Made by a program: the position numbers and the translations under genes
Assembly (NCBI GenBank): GCA_937773605.1
Contig: CALJVP010000007.1
Span: forward strand, 1 to 64,000
Reading direction: 5' to 3'
DNA: 64,000 nucleotides
From: an uncultured SAR86 cluster bacterium
GTDB taxonomy: Bacteria > Pseudomonadota > Gammaproteobacteria > Magnimaribacterales > Magnimaribacteraceae
The notes under the pieces: model-generated
Database searches by the model: none
The model's input: only the letters and a program-made list of their open reading frames with translations
Told to the model about the DNA's origin: nothing
Shown here: piece after piece, positions 8,045-17,057 of the stretch
Layout of the letters: each line of letters starts with the position of its first letter
Position numbering within the stretch: position 1 is the stretch's first letter

Positions 8045-9493
8045 CGCTTTACTGGGCATAAAGTGACAAAAGACATTTGCAAATGACTTGCCTTCCAAAG
8101 GCTGGGGTCTGCCATGCAATAGTTTGGCGCTTTCGTAGTAAATAACCTCTCCCGGCCTTAGTGTTACTTCATGCTTTCTAAAAAAATGATCTTCTATAAC
8201 TAAAGGCCAGTCCTTACTTACCTCTTGATCTATGTTTATTATTGCACTGATGATGTGAGTATTCTCTCTGTCTCTATGAGGCACCAGTACAGCTCCATTT
8301 TGATAAATTCTGATTCCATAAACAAAAGTAGGTTCAAGAGAAATTCCACTCCATTGCTCTAAAGGGTCTTTAAGTGCTGAGTGAACCTTCTCTTTTAATT
8401 CTTCAGGCAGTTCAATCAATTTACTGGCTTCTTTTTTTGAATTTGGAATGTAAACAAAGTTACCATCAATATGTTCGTTTTGATCTTCATCTTTATTTTG
8501 GTTGTAAAACTTTAATATTTCTGAGAATAAAGATTCATTGAATTTTGCTTTCTTGAAACCTTCTTTCGTGAAACTATCATTTTTAATTACACTATTTTTC
8601 TTGAATATCTCATCACCATTCTTTTCTCTGAACCATTTTGTTATTACGGCTTTATTTCCTTTTAAAACAGGGTGTGCTTGATGCATGGTATTTGGATTAA
8701 CTGAGCCATCTTCCGTTAAGTTATTCCAAGCTATAGCAGTACCTTTTTTTGGTTTAAAGGTGTGTTTAAGGTGAAGAAATTCTGTTTCCCCTCCTTCTTC
8801 AACATCATTCAGATAAATCATGAAAGTATAGGTTCTCTGTCCTCTGGCACCACCGTACTCTTGCATCTGATCTTTTTCAAAGAAGTCTGTGTGAGCTTTA
8901 AACTCTTCACCTATCTCATAAAACTGCCCTTGAATAACTTCAGAGAACTTATGATCTATGTCTAAGAAACTGCAAATTCTTCTATCAATATCTTCAAGGA
9001 GTGCATTGTCTAGATTGCCAAGGTCACATGTTTTACTGGTTCTGAAGCTTTGATCGTCCGTCCCCTCGCTGGACGCTATCGTTGACGGTCTCAAGCGGGT
9101 CTTTATAAGACTTATTAATTCGTCAGATTCTTCATGGTTAAGGAAATTATCAATGGAGTAGATTTCTGCTTTATTAGTTTCTATCCTAAAATTTTCATCT
9201 ACAGGCAAGAAGTTCTTGTTTACTTCTATGTCGGCTTCTTCAAGAAGCTGGTCTCTGACTAATTTATATTTCTTATACAGTAATTTTACTCTTTGGAATA
9301 AAGAATCTTTTTTGGGTACGACAGCAGTGCGTACTAACTTTTTATTTGTATGTGAAAGATCTGTATATTGTTTGATCTCTTTCGAATTAAAACCTTCTTT
9401 ATGTAGAATTTCTCTTATCTCTTCAAGGTCACATCCTCTTTCGATATTTACTTTTATCCAATCTTGCCAATCTTTAGAAATTTTTTTGTTCAT
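8039..9493 (-). CDS. Two-domain 2OG-Fe(II) oxygenase (P4H-like plus second domain)
   Basis: A 484-residue protein with two apparent Fe(II)/2-oxoglutarate oxygenase domains. Residues about 1-60 are a charged helical part. The first domain (about 100-290) is prolyl-4-hydroxylase-like: H201-x-D203, TYTFMIYLNDVEEGGETEF, distal H271 and 2OG-binding Lys281 in the order H-QAHPVLKGNK. The second (about 340-484) has YGIRIYQNGAVLVPHRDREN with H406-x-D408 and a distal LLHGRP (H460, R462), like other small 2OG oxygenases. The substrate is unknown; peptidyl proline is possible for the first half. It is transcribed alone and faces pcs. Confidence 0.82.
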   Translation of the reverse strand: MNKKISKDWQDWIKVNIERGCDLEEIREILHKEGFNSKEIKQYTDLSHTNKKLVRTAVVPKKDSLFQRVKLLYKKYKLVRDQLLEEADIEVNKNFLPVDENFRIETNKAEIYSIDNFLNHEESDELISLIKTRLRPSTIASSEGTDDQSFRTSKTCDLGNLDNALLEDIDRRICSFLDIDHKFSEVIQGQFYEIGEEFKAHTDFFEKDQMQEYGGARGQRTYTFMIYLNDVEEGGETEFLHLKHTFKPKKGTAIAWNNLTEDGSVNPNTMHQAHPVLKGNKAVITKWFREKNGDEIFKKNSVIKNDSFTKEGFKKAKFNESLFSEILKFYNQNKDEDQNEHIDGNFVYIPNSKKEASKLIELPEELKEKVHSALKDPLEQWSGISLEPTFVYGIRIYQNGAVLVPHRDRENTHIISAIINIDQEVSKDWPLVIEDHFFRKHEVTLRPGEVIYYESAKLLHGRPQPLEGKSFANVFCHFMPSKAL

Positions 9494-9571
9494 TTTTAGA
9501 AACAGGTTTTCTATTTCGCTAGATTATTACTTTTAGATAGATTTGTCATAATGAAAGTTGTTAAAGGCATG

Positions 9572-9577
9572 TATAAT
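9572..9577 (+). promoter_or_regulatory. Probable -10 box of tRNA-Gly
   Basis: A perfect TATAAT 15 bp before the mature tRNA start. No consensus -35 lies at the usual distance; TTGTCA at 9543-9548 is too far upstream. The assignment rests on the -10 match and position only. Confidence 0.4.
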
Positions 9578-9592
9578 GCCATTCGCTGAAAC

Positions 9593-9666
9593 GCGGGTAT
9601 CGTATATTGGTATTACCTCAGCCTTCCAAGCTGATGAGGCCGGTTCGATTCCGGCTACCCGCTCCA
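9593..9666 (+). tRNA. tRNA-Gly (TCC)
   Basis: Acceptor GCGGGTA (9593-9599) pairs with TACCCGC (9656-9662), followed by T and encoded CCA. The anticodon stem-loop CAGC-CTTCCAA-GCTG gives TCC; the T arm is GCCGG-TTCGATT-CCGGC. It lies between two minus-strand genes. Confidence 0.97.
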
Positions 9667-9678
9667 GCTTTTAACTTT

Positions 9679-10356
9679 TTAACCCATAATCTGACGCCAG
9701 GTTTCTATGTCTTGAATCTTCAAGTACATATTTTGTTCTTTAGTCTTTCCCATAGTTTGAAACTCTTCCGGACTGTAATGATGTCCAGGGTATAAAATTG
9801 TTTCATCTGAGAGACCGGAAAGTTTATTTAGACTGTGATACATATCGTCAGAATTTGAGCCAGGTAAATCTACCCTTCCACAACCTTGAATAAATAAAGT
9901 ATCGCCTGATATTAAATTATCATTCACCTTAAAACACTGAGAACCCGGTGTGTGACCCGGTGTGTGAAGGAATTCTATATCATTCAATCCGAGGGTAAGG
10001 TGATCCCCTGATTCAACTACATTGATGTCACTGTCTGATACGCCTGTTACTTTTTTAACTCCCTCTGCTTCATGTTTATTAACAAATATCTTAACAGGAC
10101 TCTTCTCTATTACGTCTGCTATTCCTTCTATGGAATGCCCCCCCATGCCACCTCCAATATGATCAGGATGATAGTGAGTTACAAGAATAGAAGAGAGCTT
10201 AAGATCTTGTTGTTCAATAAAATTTAATAAGAAGTCTATATCCCATGCAGGGTCTACTAAAGCGACTTCTCTGGTTGATTTTGATCCAATCATGTAGACA
10301 AAATTCTCCATAGGACCCAAGGGTATCTGTTCTAAAAAAAGGTCTTCGTTTTTCAT
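9679..10356 (-). CDS. Metallo-beta-lactamase-fold hydrolase, glyoxalase II-like
   Basis: A 225-residue zinc hydrolase. The metal motif is THYHPDHIGGG, with H61, H63, D65 and H66; later ligands are the His of HTPGHTPGSQC, the Asp of ISGDTLF and the His of LYPGHHY. The size and short C-terminal tail fit the glyoxalase II-like group of small-thioester hydrolases rather than true beta-lactamases, but full GloB has a longer C-terminal domain. The likely role is detoxifying thioester hydrolysis in the cytoplasm. The gene is monocistronic and convergent with tRNA-Gly. Confidence 0.85.
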   Translation of the reverse strand: MKNEDLFLEQIPLGPMENFVYMIGSKSTREVALVDPAWDIDFLLNFIEQQDLKLSSILVTHYHPDHIGGGMGGHSIEGIADVIEKSPVKIFVNKHEAEGVKKVTGVSDSDINVVESGDHLTLGLNDIEFLHTPGHTPGSQCFKVNDNLISGDTLFIQGCGRVDLPGSNSDDMYHSLNKLSGLSDETILYPGHHYSPEEFQTMGKTKEQNMYLKIQDIETWRQIMG

Positions 10357-10446
10357 ATCTTTAATTCAACATTGTTAGCAAGATTCTAACTCTAAACTCT
10401 TTCTGGTTTTATTGTAAATTTTTGTTTATTGTTTACTCATTAAAGT

Positions 10447-10701
10447 ATGAACATAGGAAAGAAACTAACAATTATTTTGTGGATATTTTTAGGTATTAAT
10501 TTTTATCTAACCCTTCCAAGCATTACTCTTATGGTTGGTTTACCTTTTTTAAATTATCTGGCTATTATTTTAATTTCTGTTCATTTAGTTGAGTGTTGTG
10601 TTTTTTATAAGAAAATAGCTGATGCGGAAAGTAATCGCTTTCTTGGTTTCGTAAAAACACTTATTTTTGGACTGTTATACATAAAGGATTTAAAAGATTA
10701 A
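10447..10701 (+). CDS. Small membrane protein, DUF1145-like
   Basis: An 84-residue protein with two clear hydrophobic segments (about residues 8-30 and 35-52) and a third, weaker one near residues 66-78, ending in a charged tail. The pattern IGKKLTIILWIFLGINF followed by VHLVECCVF is like the DUF1145/YhhL family, whose role is unknown; I am not certain of the family. It ends 3 bp before the epoxide hydrolase gene on the same strand, so the two are probably co-transcribed. Confidence 0.6.
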   Translation: MNIGKKLTIILWIFLGINFYLTLPSITLMVGLPFLNYLAIILISVHLVECCVFYKKIADAESNRFLGFVKTLIFGLLYIKDLKD

Positions 10702-10704
10702 GAA

Positions 10705-11694
10705 ATGAAAGATATAGAATTCAAATTTATAGAAAGTAATGGAATTAAAATTAGACTGGCCATGATGGGTGAAGGTCCTTTGGTTGTTTTCTGTCACGGT
10801 TGGCCTGAAAGTTGGTATAGCTACAGGTATCAGTTGCCAGCAGTTGCTGAGGCGGGTTATAAGGCTGTTGCCTATGATGTAAGAGGTTATGGAGAGTCTG
10901 ACAAGCCTCATGACATAGAGGCTTACACGATGAAAAATATGACGGATGATGTCATTGGGATAGTTGATGCACTAGGGTACAAAACTGCTATTACCATAGG
11001 ACATGACTGGGGTGGCCCAATTGCACTTAATACGGCCGCTTTAAATGAAGACAGAATAACTGCAACAGGAACAATGTCAGTGCCTTTTACAGGACGAAGC
11101 CCAATGCCACCATTAGATTTATGGAAAGAGATTTTTAAAGATAATTTTTTCTATCAATTGTACTTTCAAGAAGAGGGTAAGGCAGAGAAAGAATTTGAAT
11201 CGGATCTTTCTAAAGCCCTATATACCACTTATACAAATAGTGATGGAAGAGGTATGAAATTTAATTTTGAAAAAGGACAAAGCGGACTAGTCCCTACAAA
11301 AGATAAGCATTCAACTTTCCTTGAAGGACAAGAAGTTTTCGATGATTTTCCTAAATGGTTTACACAAGAAGATTTAGATTATTTTGTTAGTCAATTTGAA
11401 ATAAGTGGACTAAGAGGGCCGTTTAATAGATATAGGGCACAAAATATTGATTGGCATGAACTTCCAGAATTAGAAGGTGCTGTTCTTCAACAACCAGCTT
11501 TTTTTATTACAGGCACACTTGATCCAGTGAATTTCTTCATTCCGTCCTCTGAACCTTTGATTGAAAGGATAGGAAAAAATTACAAGAATCTTCTCTTTGC
11601 TGAAGAACTAGAAGGAATAGGGCACTGGACCCAGCAAGAGGCTCCGGAAGAAGTTAACCTAGCTCTTTTACGTTTTCTAAAAGAAGTATCTTAA
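10705..11694 (+). CDS. Alpha/beta hydrolase, soluble epoxide hydrolase type
   Basis: A 329-residue enzyme with the epoxide hydrolase layout: oxyanion HGWP (31-34), nucleophile Asp101 in GHDWGG, a cap domain in the middle, and the catalytic His in GIGHWTQQEAPEEVN near the C-terminus. An Asp in the nucleophile elbow instead of Ser separates it from esterases. It would open epoxides to diols. It follows the small membrane protein by 3 bp and overlaps the convergent metalloprotease gene by 4 bp. A haloalkane dehalogenase is a less likely alternative because of the cap-region composition. Confidence 0.88.
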   Translation: MKDIEFKFIESNGIKIRLAMMGEGPLVVFCHGWPESWYSYRYQLPAVAEAGYKAVAYDVRGYGESDKPHDIEAYTMKNMTDDVIGIVDALGYKTAITIGHDWGGPIALNTAALNEDRITATGTMSVPFTGRSPMPPLDLWKEIFKDNFFYQLYFQEEGKAEKEFESDLSKALYTTYTNSDGRGMKFNFEKGQSGLVPTKDKHSTFLEGQEVFDDFPKWFTQEDLDYFVSQFEISGLRGPFNRYRAQNIDWHELPELEGAVLQQPAFFITGTLDPVNFFIPSSEPLIERIGKNYKNLLFAEELEGIGHWTQQEAPEEVNLALLRFLKEVS

Positions 11695-14189
11695 TTTGCT
11701 CTGTTTAATCCTGAATCAATAATCCAAAGAATTAAGCTTCTGTGCACTTTTGTGCCTGCATCTCTTGAATTCTTTTTCATTAATTTTTCTATTTTTCTTA
11801 AAGAACCATAGGCTGCAGCAGTTGTTATTTCATCGTAATAGTCTTCAGCTAGAATATTTATAAGTCTTCTAACGTAAGTCGTTTGCAAGTTCTTTCTCAT
11901 GTAGCTGACTTCAAGATTTATATCCTCATCAAAAATAGAATTAGTTAGATCCTCAAAAAGGTTATAGATTTCATAATCATTGCCGTACAGAGTGGTATCA
12001 GTTATTCGATAAGTTACCCAAGGACTTAGTAATTGATCTAAAACTTTATTCTGTATATTCAAAATAGCTTTATGGACCTGAGGGTCTTCGTGTTCACCAT
12101 AGAGATCAAATCCTCTTCGTTCTATCTGTAGAAGGTTAAGCAACTCGCTATTAATAGGAAAAGCATTAACAGAAAAGGCATGATCTGTTAAAACTTTCAT
12201 TGCTTGTCTTTGTTTCGATAAAGGGACAGGCTCATAAGGCAATTTATCTGATTTTTGTGCTGGAGTAGATCTGTTTACATACACACCGCCTATGTATCTG
12301 GATACCGTGTCTAGCGATCTGCCAGATTCCCTTAGAAGAATTTTGTATGCATTTCTGTACTCTTCCCAAGAACTTGCCTTACCAGCAAGTATGGATGGGA
12401 GTTTAGAGACAGTATCATTCACCAATTCAATGCGTTGTTCAGCGTATATTATCGGTTCGCTAGAAAGATCATTAATCATTGCCCTCGGGTCTACACCTCT
12501 GCCGGGAGAACGCATATCTTCAGAATCATTCGCAAACATATGTTCGTGACGATTGGACTTACTCAATAGATTTCTTCTTTCTTCTTCGGTTAGCTGAGGA
12601 GTGTAGCCAAACTCTATAGCCCATAAGTCATATGGGCCAGTTCTTGTATCATAGTAGTCTCCTTGCTCCACACCTAGAGGAGCTATATTGACAGCAGGGT
12701 ATTCCATAACAGAACCAGTCAACCCAACTTTTTGGGTCAATTCTTTATTGTGAACATTCTTAGAGTCATGTAAGAAGCTAGCTTTAAAATTGTGATTTAA
12801 GCCAAGGGTATGTCCTACTTCATGTAAAGTCAGTCTAATGATGCTTTGTTTGAGTATTTCAGGATCGTCTTTATCTAACGAAGTTAAATAACTCATCATA
12901 TTTCCTTCTTGCATGAGGTTGCCAATAGAACATTCAGTTGAGAGATGAGAGCTATTAAAGATATCATTTATTGTTAAGCGGTTTGTTGCATAAACCCATT
13001 CCAGCATTATGTCAGCTCCTATGATTTCACCAGTTCTAGGATTAACAAAGCTGGGGCCATATCCGCCAAAAGGAGCATTAGGAGAAGAGGTCCATCGTAA
13101 AACATTGTATCTGATGTCCCCTGCATCCCACTCCGCATCATCGGGTTGTATTTTTACCTCTATAGCATTCTTAATTCCTGCCTTCAAAAACGCTTCATTC
13201 CATGCCAAGAGGCCTTCTGTTATGTACTCTCTAAATTTTATAGGAGTTGTGTTTTCAAGCCAAAAAAGGATTGGTTTTACAGGTTCAGAAATTTCAAGTT
13301 CAGGGTCTTTTTTTTGTAAATCCCATTTATGAATTAAATCTAAATAAGGCGTAGCGTCATCAGATGAAAGGTCGGTAATTTTTTCAGAAAAATATCCTAT
13401 TGATTGATCAGCTATTCTAGGTTCAAAGTTATTGTCAGGCATCCCTATGAAGCTGTAACGCATTTTTATGCTTATATTTCTTGGGTCTGCTGCATCTTCA
13501 TCTTCATAATTAAAAGAAGGTTGGCTTTCAATAACAAGCTCTACTTCGATGTCTGTATTTTCGGGGTAATTTATAATTCTTTCTATTTTAGATTTTGTCG
13601 GACTAATCTGACCCCATCTAAATGAGTCCTCGCTTGCAAAAGGACGAGCTATTGGCTTAATTGGTGTTAATTCTTCTGATAAGAATAAACTCGTAACATT
13701 AACTAAATGCCTAGTCTTATCTTTATCGCTTGCTTTAATTGGTAAAGAAGCAAGTACAGAATCAGATACATTTGCTCCTGCAGATCTTGAAAGAGCCGTT
13801 CTTTCATCTAATGAAAAAGAAGTATTTACTCTGGATAACCTTAAAGTATCAAAATGCCTTTCTATTTTAAAAATACCGTTATCTAAATAACTCCCTCTAT
13901 TTCTTCTAGATGCCACAACTCCATCTACTACATGGGCAAAATATATAAATTCTTTATTTAATTGTTCTTCTTCAACAACCAAGTAAATAGCGCTGGTCTC
14001 AGTATCTTGATAGGCTTCAAAGAACCCTTCAAATTTAGAAAATTCTTTAGTTATATCTTTTATATACTCTTTCTTTTCTTCCTCTTCTTTGCTCTCAACC
14101 TTTACAGCTGCTTCATCTGCTGCACTCACCGCCGTAGAGAGGGTAAAAGAAATAATGATCAGACTGAAAAATACTTTTATGTAGTTCAT
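11691..14189 (-). CDS. Secreted zinc-dependent metalloprotease (DUF5117/DUF4953 type)
   Basis: An 832-residue exported protein. Residues 1-23 are a signal peptide (FFSLIIISFTLSTAVSA). An acidic/lysine stretch follows at about 27-45. The zinc site is HEVGHTLGLNH, with H456, E457, H460 and H466, a metzincin-like HExxHxxGxxH, and a Met-turn-like SVMEYP lies about 25 residues later. Length and layout fit the large DUF5117-DUF4953 metalloproteases of marine bacteria. It probably degrades protein in the periplasm or outside the cell, or is anchored at the outer membrane. It is divergent from the amidohydrolase gene across a 137-bp gap. Confidence 0.88.
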   Translation of the reverse strand: MNYIKVFFSLIIISFTLSTAVSAADEAAVKVESKEEEEKKEYIKDITKEFSKFEGFFEAYQDTETSAIYLVVEEEQLNKEFIYFAHVVDGVVASRRNRGSYLDNGIFKIERHFDTLRLSRVNTSFSLDERTALSRSAGANVSDSVLASLPIKASDKDKTRHLVNVTSLFLSEELTPIKPIARPFASEDSFRWGQISPTKSKIERIINYPENTDIEVELVIESQPSFNYEDEDAADPRNISIKMRYSFIGMPDNNFEPRIADQSIGYFSEKITDLSSDDATPYLDLIHKWDLQKKDPELEISEPVKPILFWLENTTPIKFREYITEGLLAWNEAFLKAGIKNAIEVKIQPDDAEWDAGDIRYNVLRWTSSPNAPFGGYGPSFVNPRTGEIIGADIMLEWVYATNRLTINDIFNSSHLSTECSIGNLMQEGNMMSYLTSLDKDDPEILKQSIIRLTLHEVGHTLGLNHNFKASFLHDSKNVHNKELTQKVGLTGSVMEYPAVNIAPLGVEQGDYYDTRTGPYDLWAIEFGYTPQLTEEERRNLLSKSNRHEHMFANDSEDMRSPGRGVDPRAMINDLSSEPIIYAEQRIELVNDTVSKLPSILAGKASSWEEYRNAYKILLRESGRSLDTVSRYIGGVYVNRSTPAQKSDKLPYEPVPLSKQRQAMKVLTDHAFSVNAFPINSELLNLLQIERRGFDLYGEHEDPQVHKAILNIQNKVLDQLLSPWVTYRITDTTLYGNDYEIYNLFEDLTNSIFDEDINLEVSYMRKNLQTTYVRRLINILAEDYYDEITTAAAYGSLRKIEKLMKKNSRDAGTKVHRSLILWIIDSGLNRAN

Positions 14190-14269
14190 GTTAATGCTTT
14201 TAATTGATTAAAAATTGGTCGAAGAGATTAGACTAATTTTTATTTAATGTCATTATTCTTAGCATTTTT

Positions 14270-14297
14270 TTGAGTAGAGCAAAAAATTTTGTAATAT
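14270..14297 (+). promoter_or_regulatory. Putative promoter of the amidohydrolase operon
   Basis: TTGAGT (14270-14275), 16 bp, TAATAT (14292-14297), placed 30 bp before the ATG of the amidohydrolase in the gap between divergent genes. AAGGA at 14312-14316 is the ribosome-binding site. The match to sigma-70 is fair and the surroundings are AT-rich, so chance is possible. Confidence 0.35.
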
Positions 14298-14326
14298 GTA
14301 CCTAACTTCTTAAGGAAAATTAAATT

Positions 14327-16029
14327 ATGTATGACTTGGTAATAAGAAATGGAACAATTTATGACGGTAAAGGTGGGAAGCCATATTTAGCTGATTTAGC
14401 AATTTCAGGCAAAAAGATAGCAAAGATAGGAGATATAGAAGAGTCCGGTCTAAAGAGATTGACGCGCAAGGAAAAATTATAACTCCAGGCTTTGTAGATA
14501 TACATACTCATTACGACGGTCAAGTGACATGGGATCCGTATTTGAGGCCTTCAACTTATCACGGCGTAACTACCGTGGTCATGGGAAATTGTGGAGTTGG
14601 GTTTTCGCCATGCAAACCTGAAAAGAGAGACTGGTTGATTGGACTAATGGAAGGCGTAGAAGACATACCTGGTACCGCTCTTCATGAAGGGATTAATTGG
14701 GAATGGGAAACTTTTCCTGAATATTTAGATACTTTAGAAAAGAAACCTTTAGCAATAGACGTAGGAACGCAGATCCCGCATGGAGCTGTTAGAGCTTTTG
14801 TCATGGGCGAAAGAGGTATAACCCAAGAAAGAGCTTCAGAAGACGAAATTGATGAAATGGGAAAAATAGTTAAAGAAGCTATTGCAGCCGGTGCGTTTGG
14901 GTTTAGCACTTCAAGAACGGAAAAGCACAGAGATTCTTCAGGTTCTTTAACTCCCAGTATCACGGCTCATAAAGATGAATTAGTAAAAATTTCAGAAGCA
15001 GTTGGGGAGCTTAACAAAGGAGTCTTACAAGGAATATCAGATTTTTATGACTTCCAATCTGAATTTGATATCTTCAAAGAAATGTCCTCTGCTTCCGGAA
15101 GGCCGATCTCCATAACCGTTGAGCAACAAGACGCTAGGCCTGAGTGGTGGTTACAACTGCTGGATGGAATTAAAGAGGCTCAGGATAATGGGATAAAAAT
15201 GTATGGCCAAGTACCTCCGCGAGCTACGGGTATATTAATGGGACTTACGGCTTCTTTAAATCCTTTTACTCTTTATCCTTCTTTTTTAGAAATTTCAAAT
15301 TTGCCATTAGACCAGAAGGTTGAGTCAATGAAGAATCCTGATTTTAAGAAGAAGATTCTTTTAGAAAAGCCGGTCTCTATTGGAAATCCTTTACTTGATG
15401 AAATTATCACTTCATTTAATAAAATGTTTCGCTTAGGAGAGCCAGCAAATTACGAACCCGATCCAGAGTTATCGGTACTTTCAGAATCAAAAAGACTTAA
15501 TCTCACACCTCAAGAAATAGTTTACGATATGCTGCTCGAGAAGGATGGCAGGGCATTAATTTATCACCCTTTATTTAACTATGAATTTGGTAATTTGAAT
15601 CATGTAGAAACCATGCTTAAACACCCTTATACCATTGCAGGTCTGGGAGATGCAGGCGCACATTGCGGTGCCATAAGTGATGCTAGTTTTCCAACAACCT
15701 TGATCCAGCATTGGGGCAGAGACAGAGACAGAGGTGAAAAACTTCCTTTGGAAACTTTAATAAGAATGCAAACGTATGAAACTTCTCAACTGTTAGGTAT
15801 AAAAGATAGAGGCCTTTTGGTTGAAGGCTTGAAAGCAGATATAAACATAATAGATTTTGACAATCTCACTATTCATGAACCTGAAATAGTTAATGACTTA
15901 CCGGCGGGAGGAAGAAGACTGGTGCAAAAGGCTTCTGGTTATAGTTACACTATTGTCTCTGGTGAAATTGCATTTAAAGACGGCGAGGCAACAGGTAAAT
16001 TAAACGGACAGTTAATCAGAAGCTCCTAA
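14327..16029 (+). pseudogene. N-acyl-D-amino-acid deacylase-type amidohydrolase, frameshifted
   Basis: From ATG 14327 the frame reads MYDLVIRNGTIYDGKGGKPY and on to about residue 43, then hits TAA at 14479-14481. The next frame supplies EIDAQGKIITPGFVDIHTHYDGQ (14453 onwards) and runs on as a full amidohydrolase to 16029. Joined, it is about 567 residues like D-aminoacylase/N-acyl-D-amino-acid deacylases: HTHYDGQ metal site, [12 protein letters not shown], and GLGDAGAHCG near the C-terminus. One missing base in the CTAAAGAG stretch near 14450-14455 explains the break. All catalytic parts are kept, so a sequencing error or very recent mutation is likely. A TTG or ATG restart inside would lose the HxH site. 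Confidence 0.75.
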
Positions 16030-16030
16030 T

Positions 16031-16255
16031 ATGAATCCTCATACTTTAGATTTACACGGTCTAAGACATCATGAGATAGAAATTAAAGTAGAAAATTTTA
16101 TCTTTTTAAATCAAGAAGAATTTCCTTTGACTATAATATGTGGAAATAGTGACAAGATGGTATCTCTTGCAACAAAAATTCTTAACAAACATGGATGTGA
16201 TTACAGAGAAGGAACTGGTTTTGATTATGGAAAGATTGTCATTTATCGATTATAA
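16031..16255 (+). CDS. Small Smr-domain protein
   Basis: A 74-residue protein that is almost only an Smr (small MutS-related) domain: LDLHGLRHHEIEIKVENFI at the start matches the LDLHG-x-x-x-x-EA motif, and TIICGNSDKM stands where the family has its glycine-rich HGKG-like loop, here altered to CGNS. Smr domains bind or cleave nucleic acids. A lone, minimal version is unusual. It starts one base after the amidohydrolase stop and ends 10 bp before the TauD gene, inside one operon. Confidence 0.7.
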   Translation: MNPHTLDLHGLRHHEIEIKVENFIFLNQEEFPLTIICGNSDKMVSLATKILNKHGCDYREGTGFDYGKIVIYRL

Positions 16256-16265
16256 ATTTTAGTCA

Positions 16266-17057
16266 ATGGAAGTTACAAACTTAGGCCCCGTAGGTGCACA
16301 AATTGATGGCATGGATTTGAAGTCTGTCCTGGATGATCAAGAAATTATATCTGAGATAAGAAAAGCTTTTATAGATAACTCAGTTCTTGTGTTTAAAAAT
16401 CAAAACTTAAACCCTTCTCATTTATTATCTGTTGCTGAGATCATAGGGCTGCCCATGAAGCATCCTATATTCCCTGGCCTATCTGAACACCCAGAAATCA
16501 TAAAGATTGAAAATCTAGGAGAGATGTATCACACAAATGCCCACTGGCACTCTGATGTCACTTTTGAAGAAGAACCTCCTGATGCTACTTTCTTGTATTC
16601 ATTAGAAGTTCCTGACGAAGGAGGAGATACATTATTTTCTAATCAATTTTTAGCATATGAATCTCTCGCAGATGATGTCAAATTAATGTTATCAGACAAA
16701 AAAGCATCTCATTCAAATGCGAGTATCTTAAGTCTCATGGGTGCAGATACTTCTAATGCAAAAAGAGTTCTGCATCCTGTCTTTAGGACCCATCCTGACT
16801 CAAAAAAGAAAGCTCTCTACGTCACCCAAGCGTTTGTAGAGAAAATAGAAGAAATGGATATTAAAAAATCTGAAGACACTCTTGCAATTCTATATAGTGC
16901 TGCAAGCAAAGAAGAATTTACCTATAGGCATAAATGGTCTAAAGGAGATCTGTTAATTTGGGATAACAGAAGTGTTCAGCATTTTGCAGAGCATGGATAC
17001 GGTAATAAAGTTAGAACTATGCATAGAATAACAACATCAGGGAGTAAACCATTTTGA
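16266..17057 (+). CDS. TauD/TfdA family 2OG-Fe(II) dioxygenase
   Basis: A 263-residue oxygenase with the family's iron site: H95-x-D97 in HWHSDVTF, followed by EEPPDATFLYSLEVPDEGGDTLFSN, and the distal WDNRSVQHFA motif with its His; an Arg for 2OG lies near the C-terminus (MHRIT). TauD-type enzymes hydroxylate small acids such as taurine or 2,4-D, releasing a side group. The real substrate is not indicated. Its 3' end overlaps the TTG start of the dihydroorotase-like gene (TTGA junction), indicating translational coupling. Confidence 0.9.
   Translation: MEVTNLGPVGAQIDGMDLKSVLDDQEIISEIRKAFIDNSVLVFKNQNLNPSHLLSVAEIIGLPMKHPIFPGLSEHPEIIKIENLGEMYHTNAHWHSDVTFEEEPPDATFLYSLEVPDEGGDTLFSNQFLAYESLADDVKLMLSDKKASHSNASILSLMGADTSNAKRVLHPVFRTHPDSKKKALYVTQAFVEKIEEMDIKKSEDTLAILYSAASKEEFTYRHKWSKGDLLIWDNRSVQHFAEHGYGNKVRTMHRITTSGSKPF

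Noticed and set aside
9607..9795. Plus-strand ORF of 62 residues over tRNA-Gly
   Set aside because: It starts inside the tRNA and runs antisense to the metallo-beta-lactamase-fold gene; no ribosome-binding site.
13962..14207. Plus-strand ORF of 81 residues rich in Phe
   Set aside because: It is a shadow of the metalloprotease signal peptide and acidic stretch read backwards; no family features.
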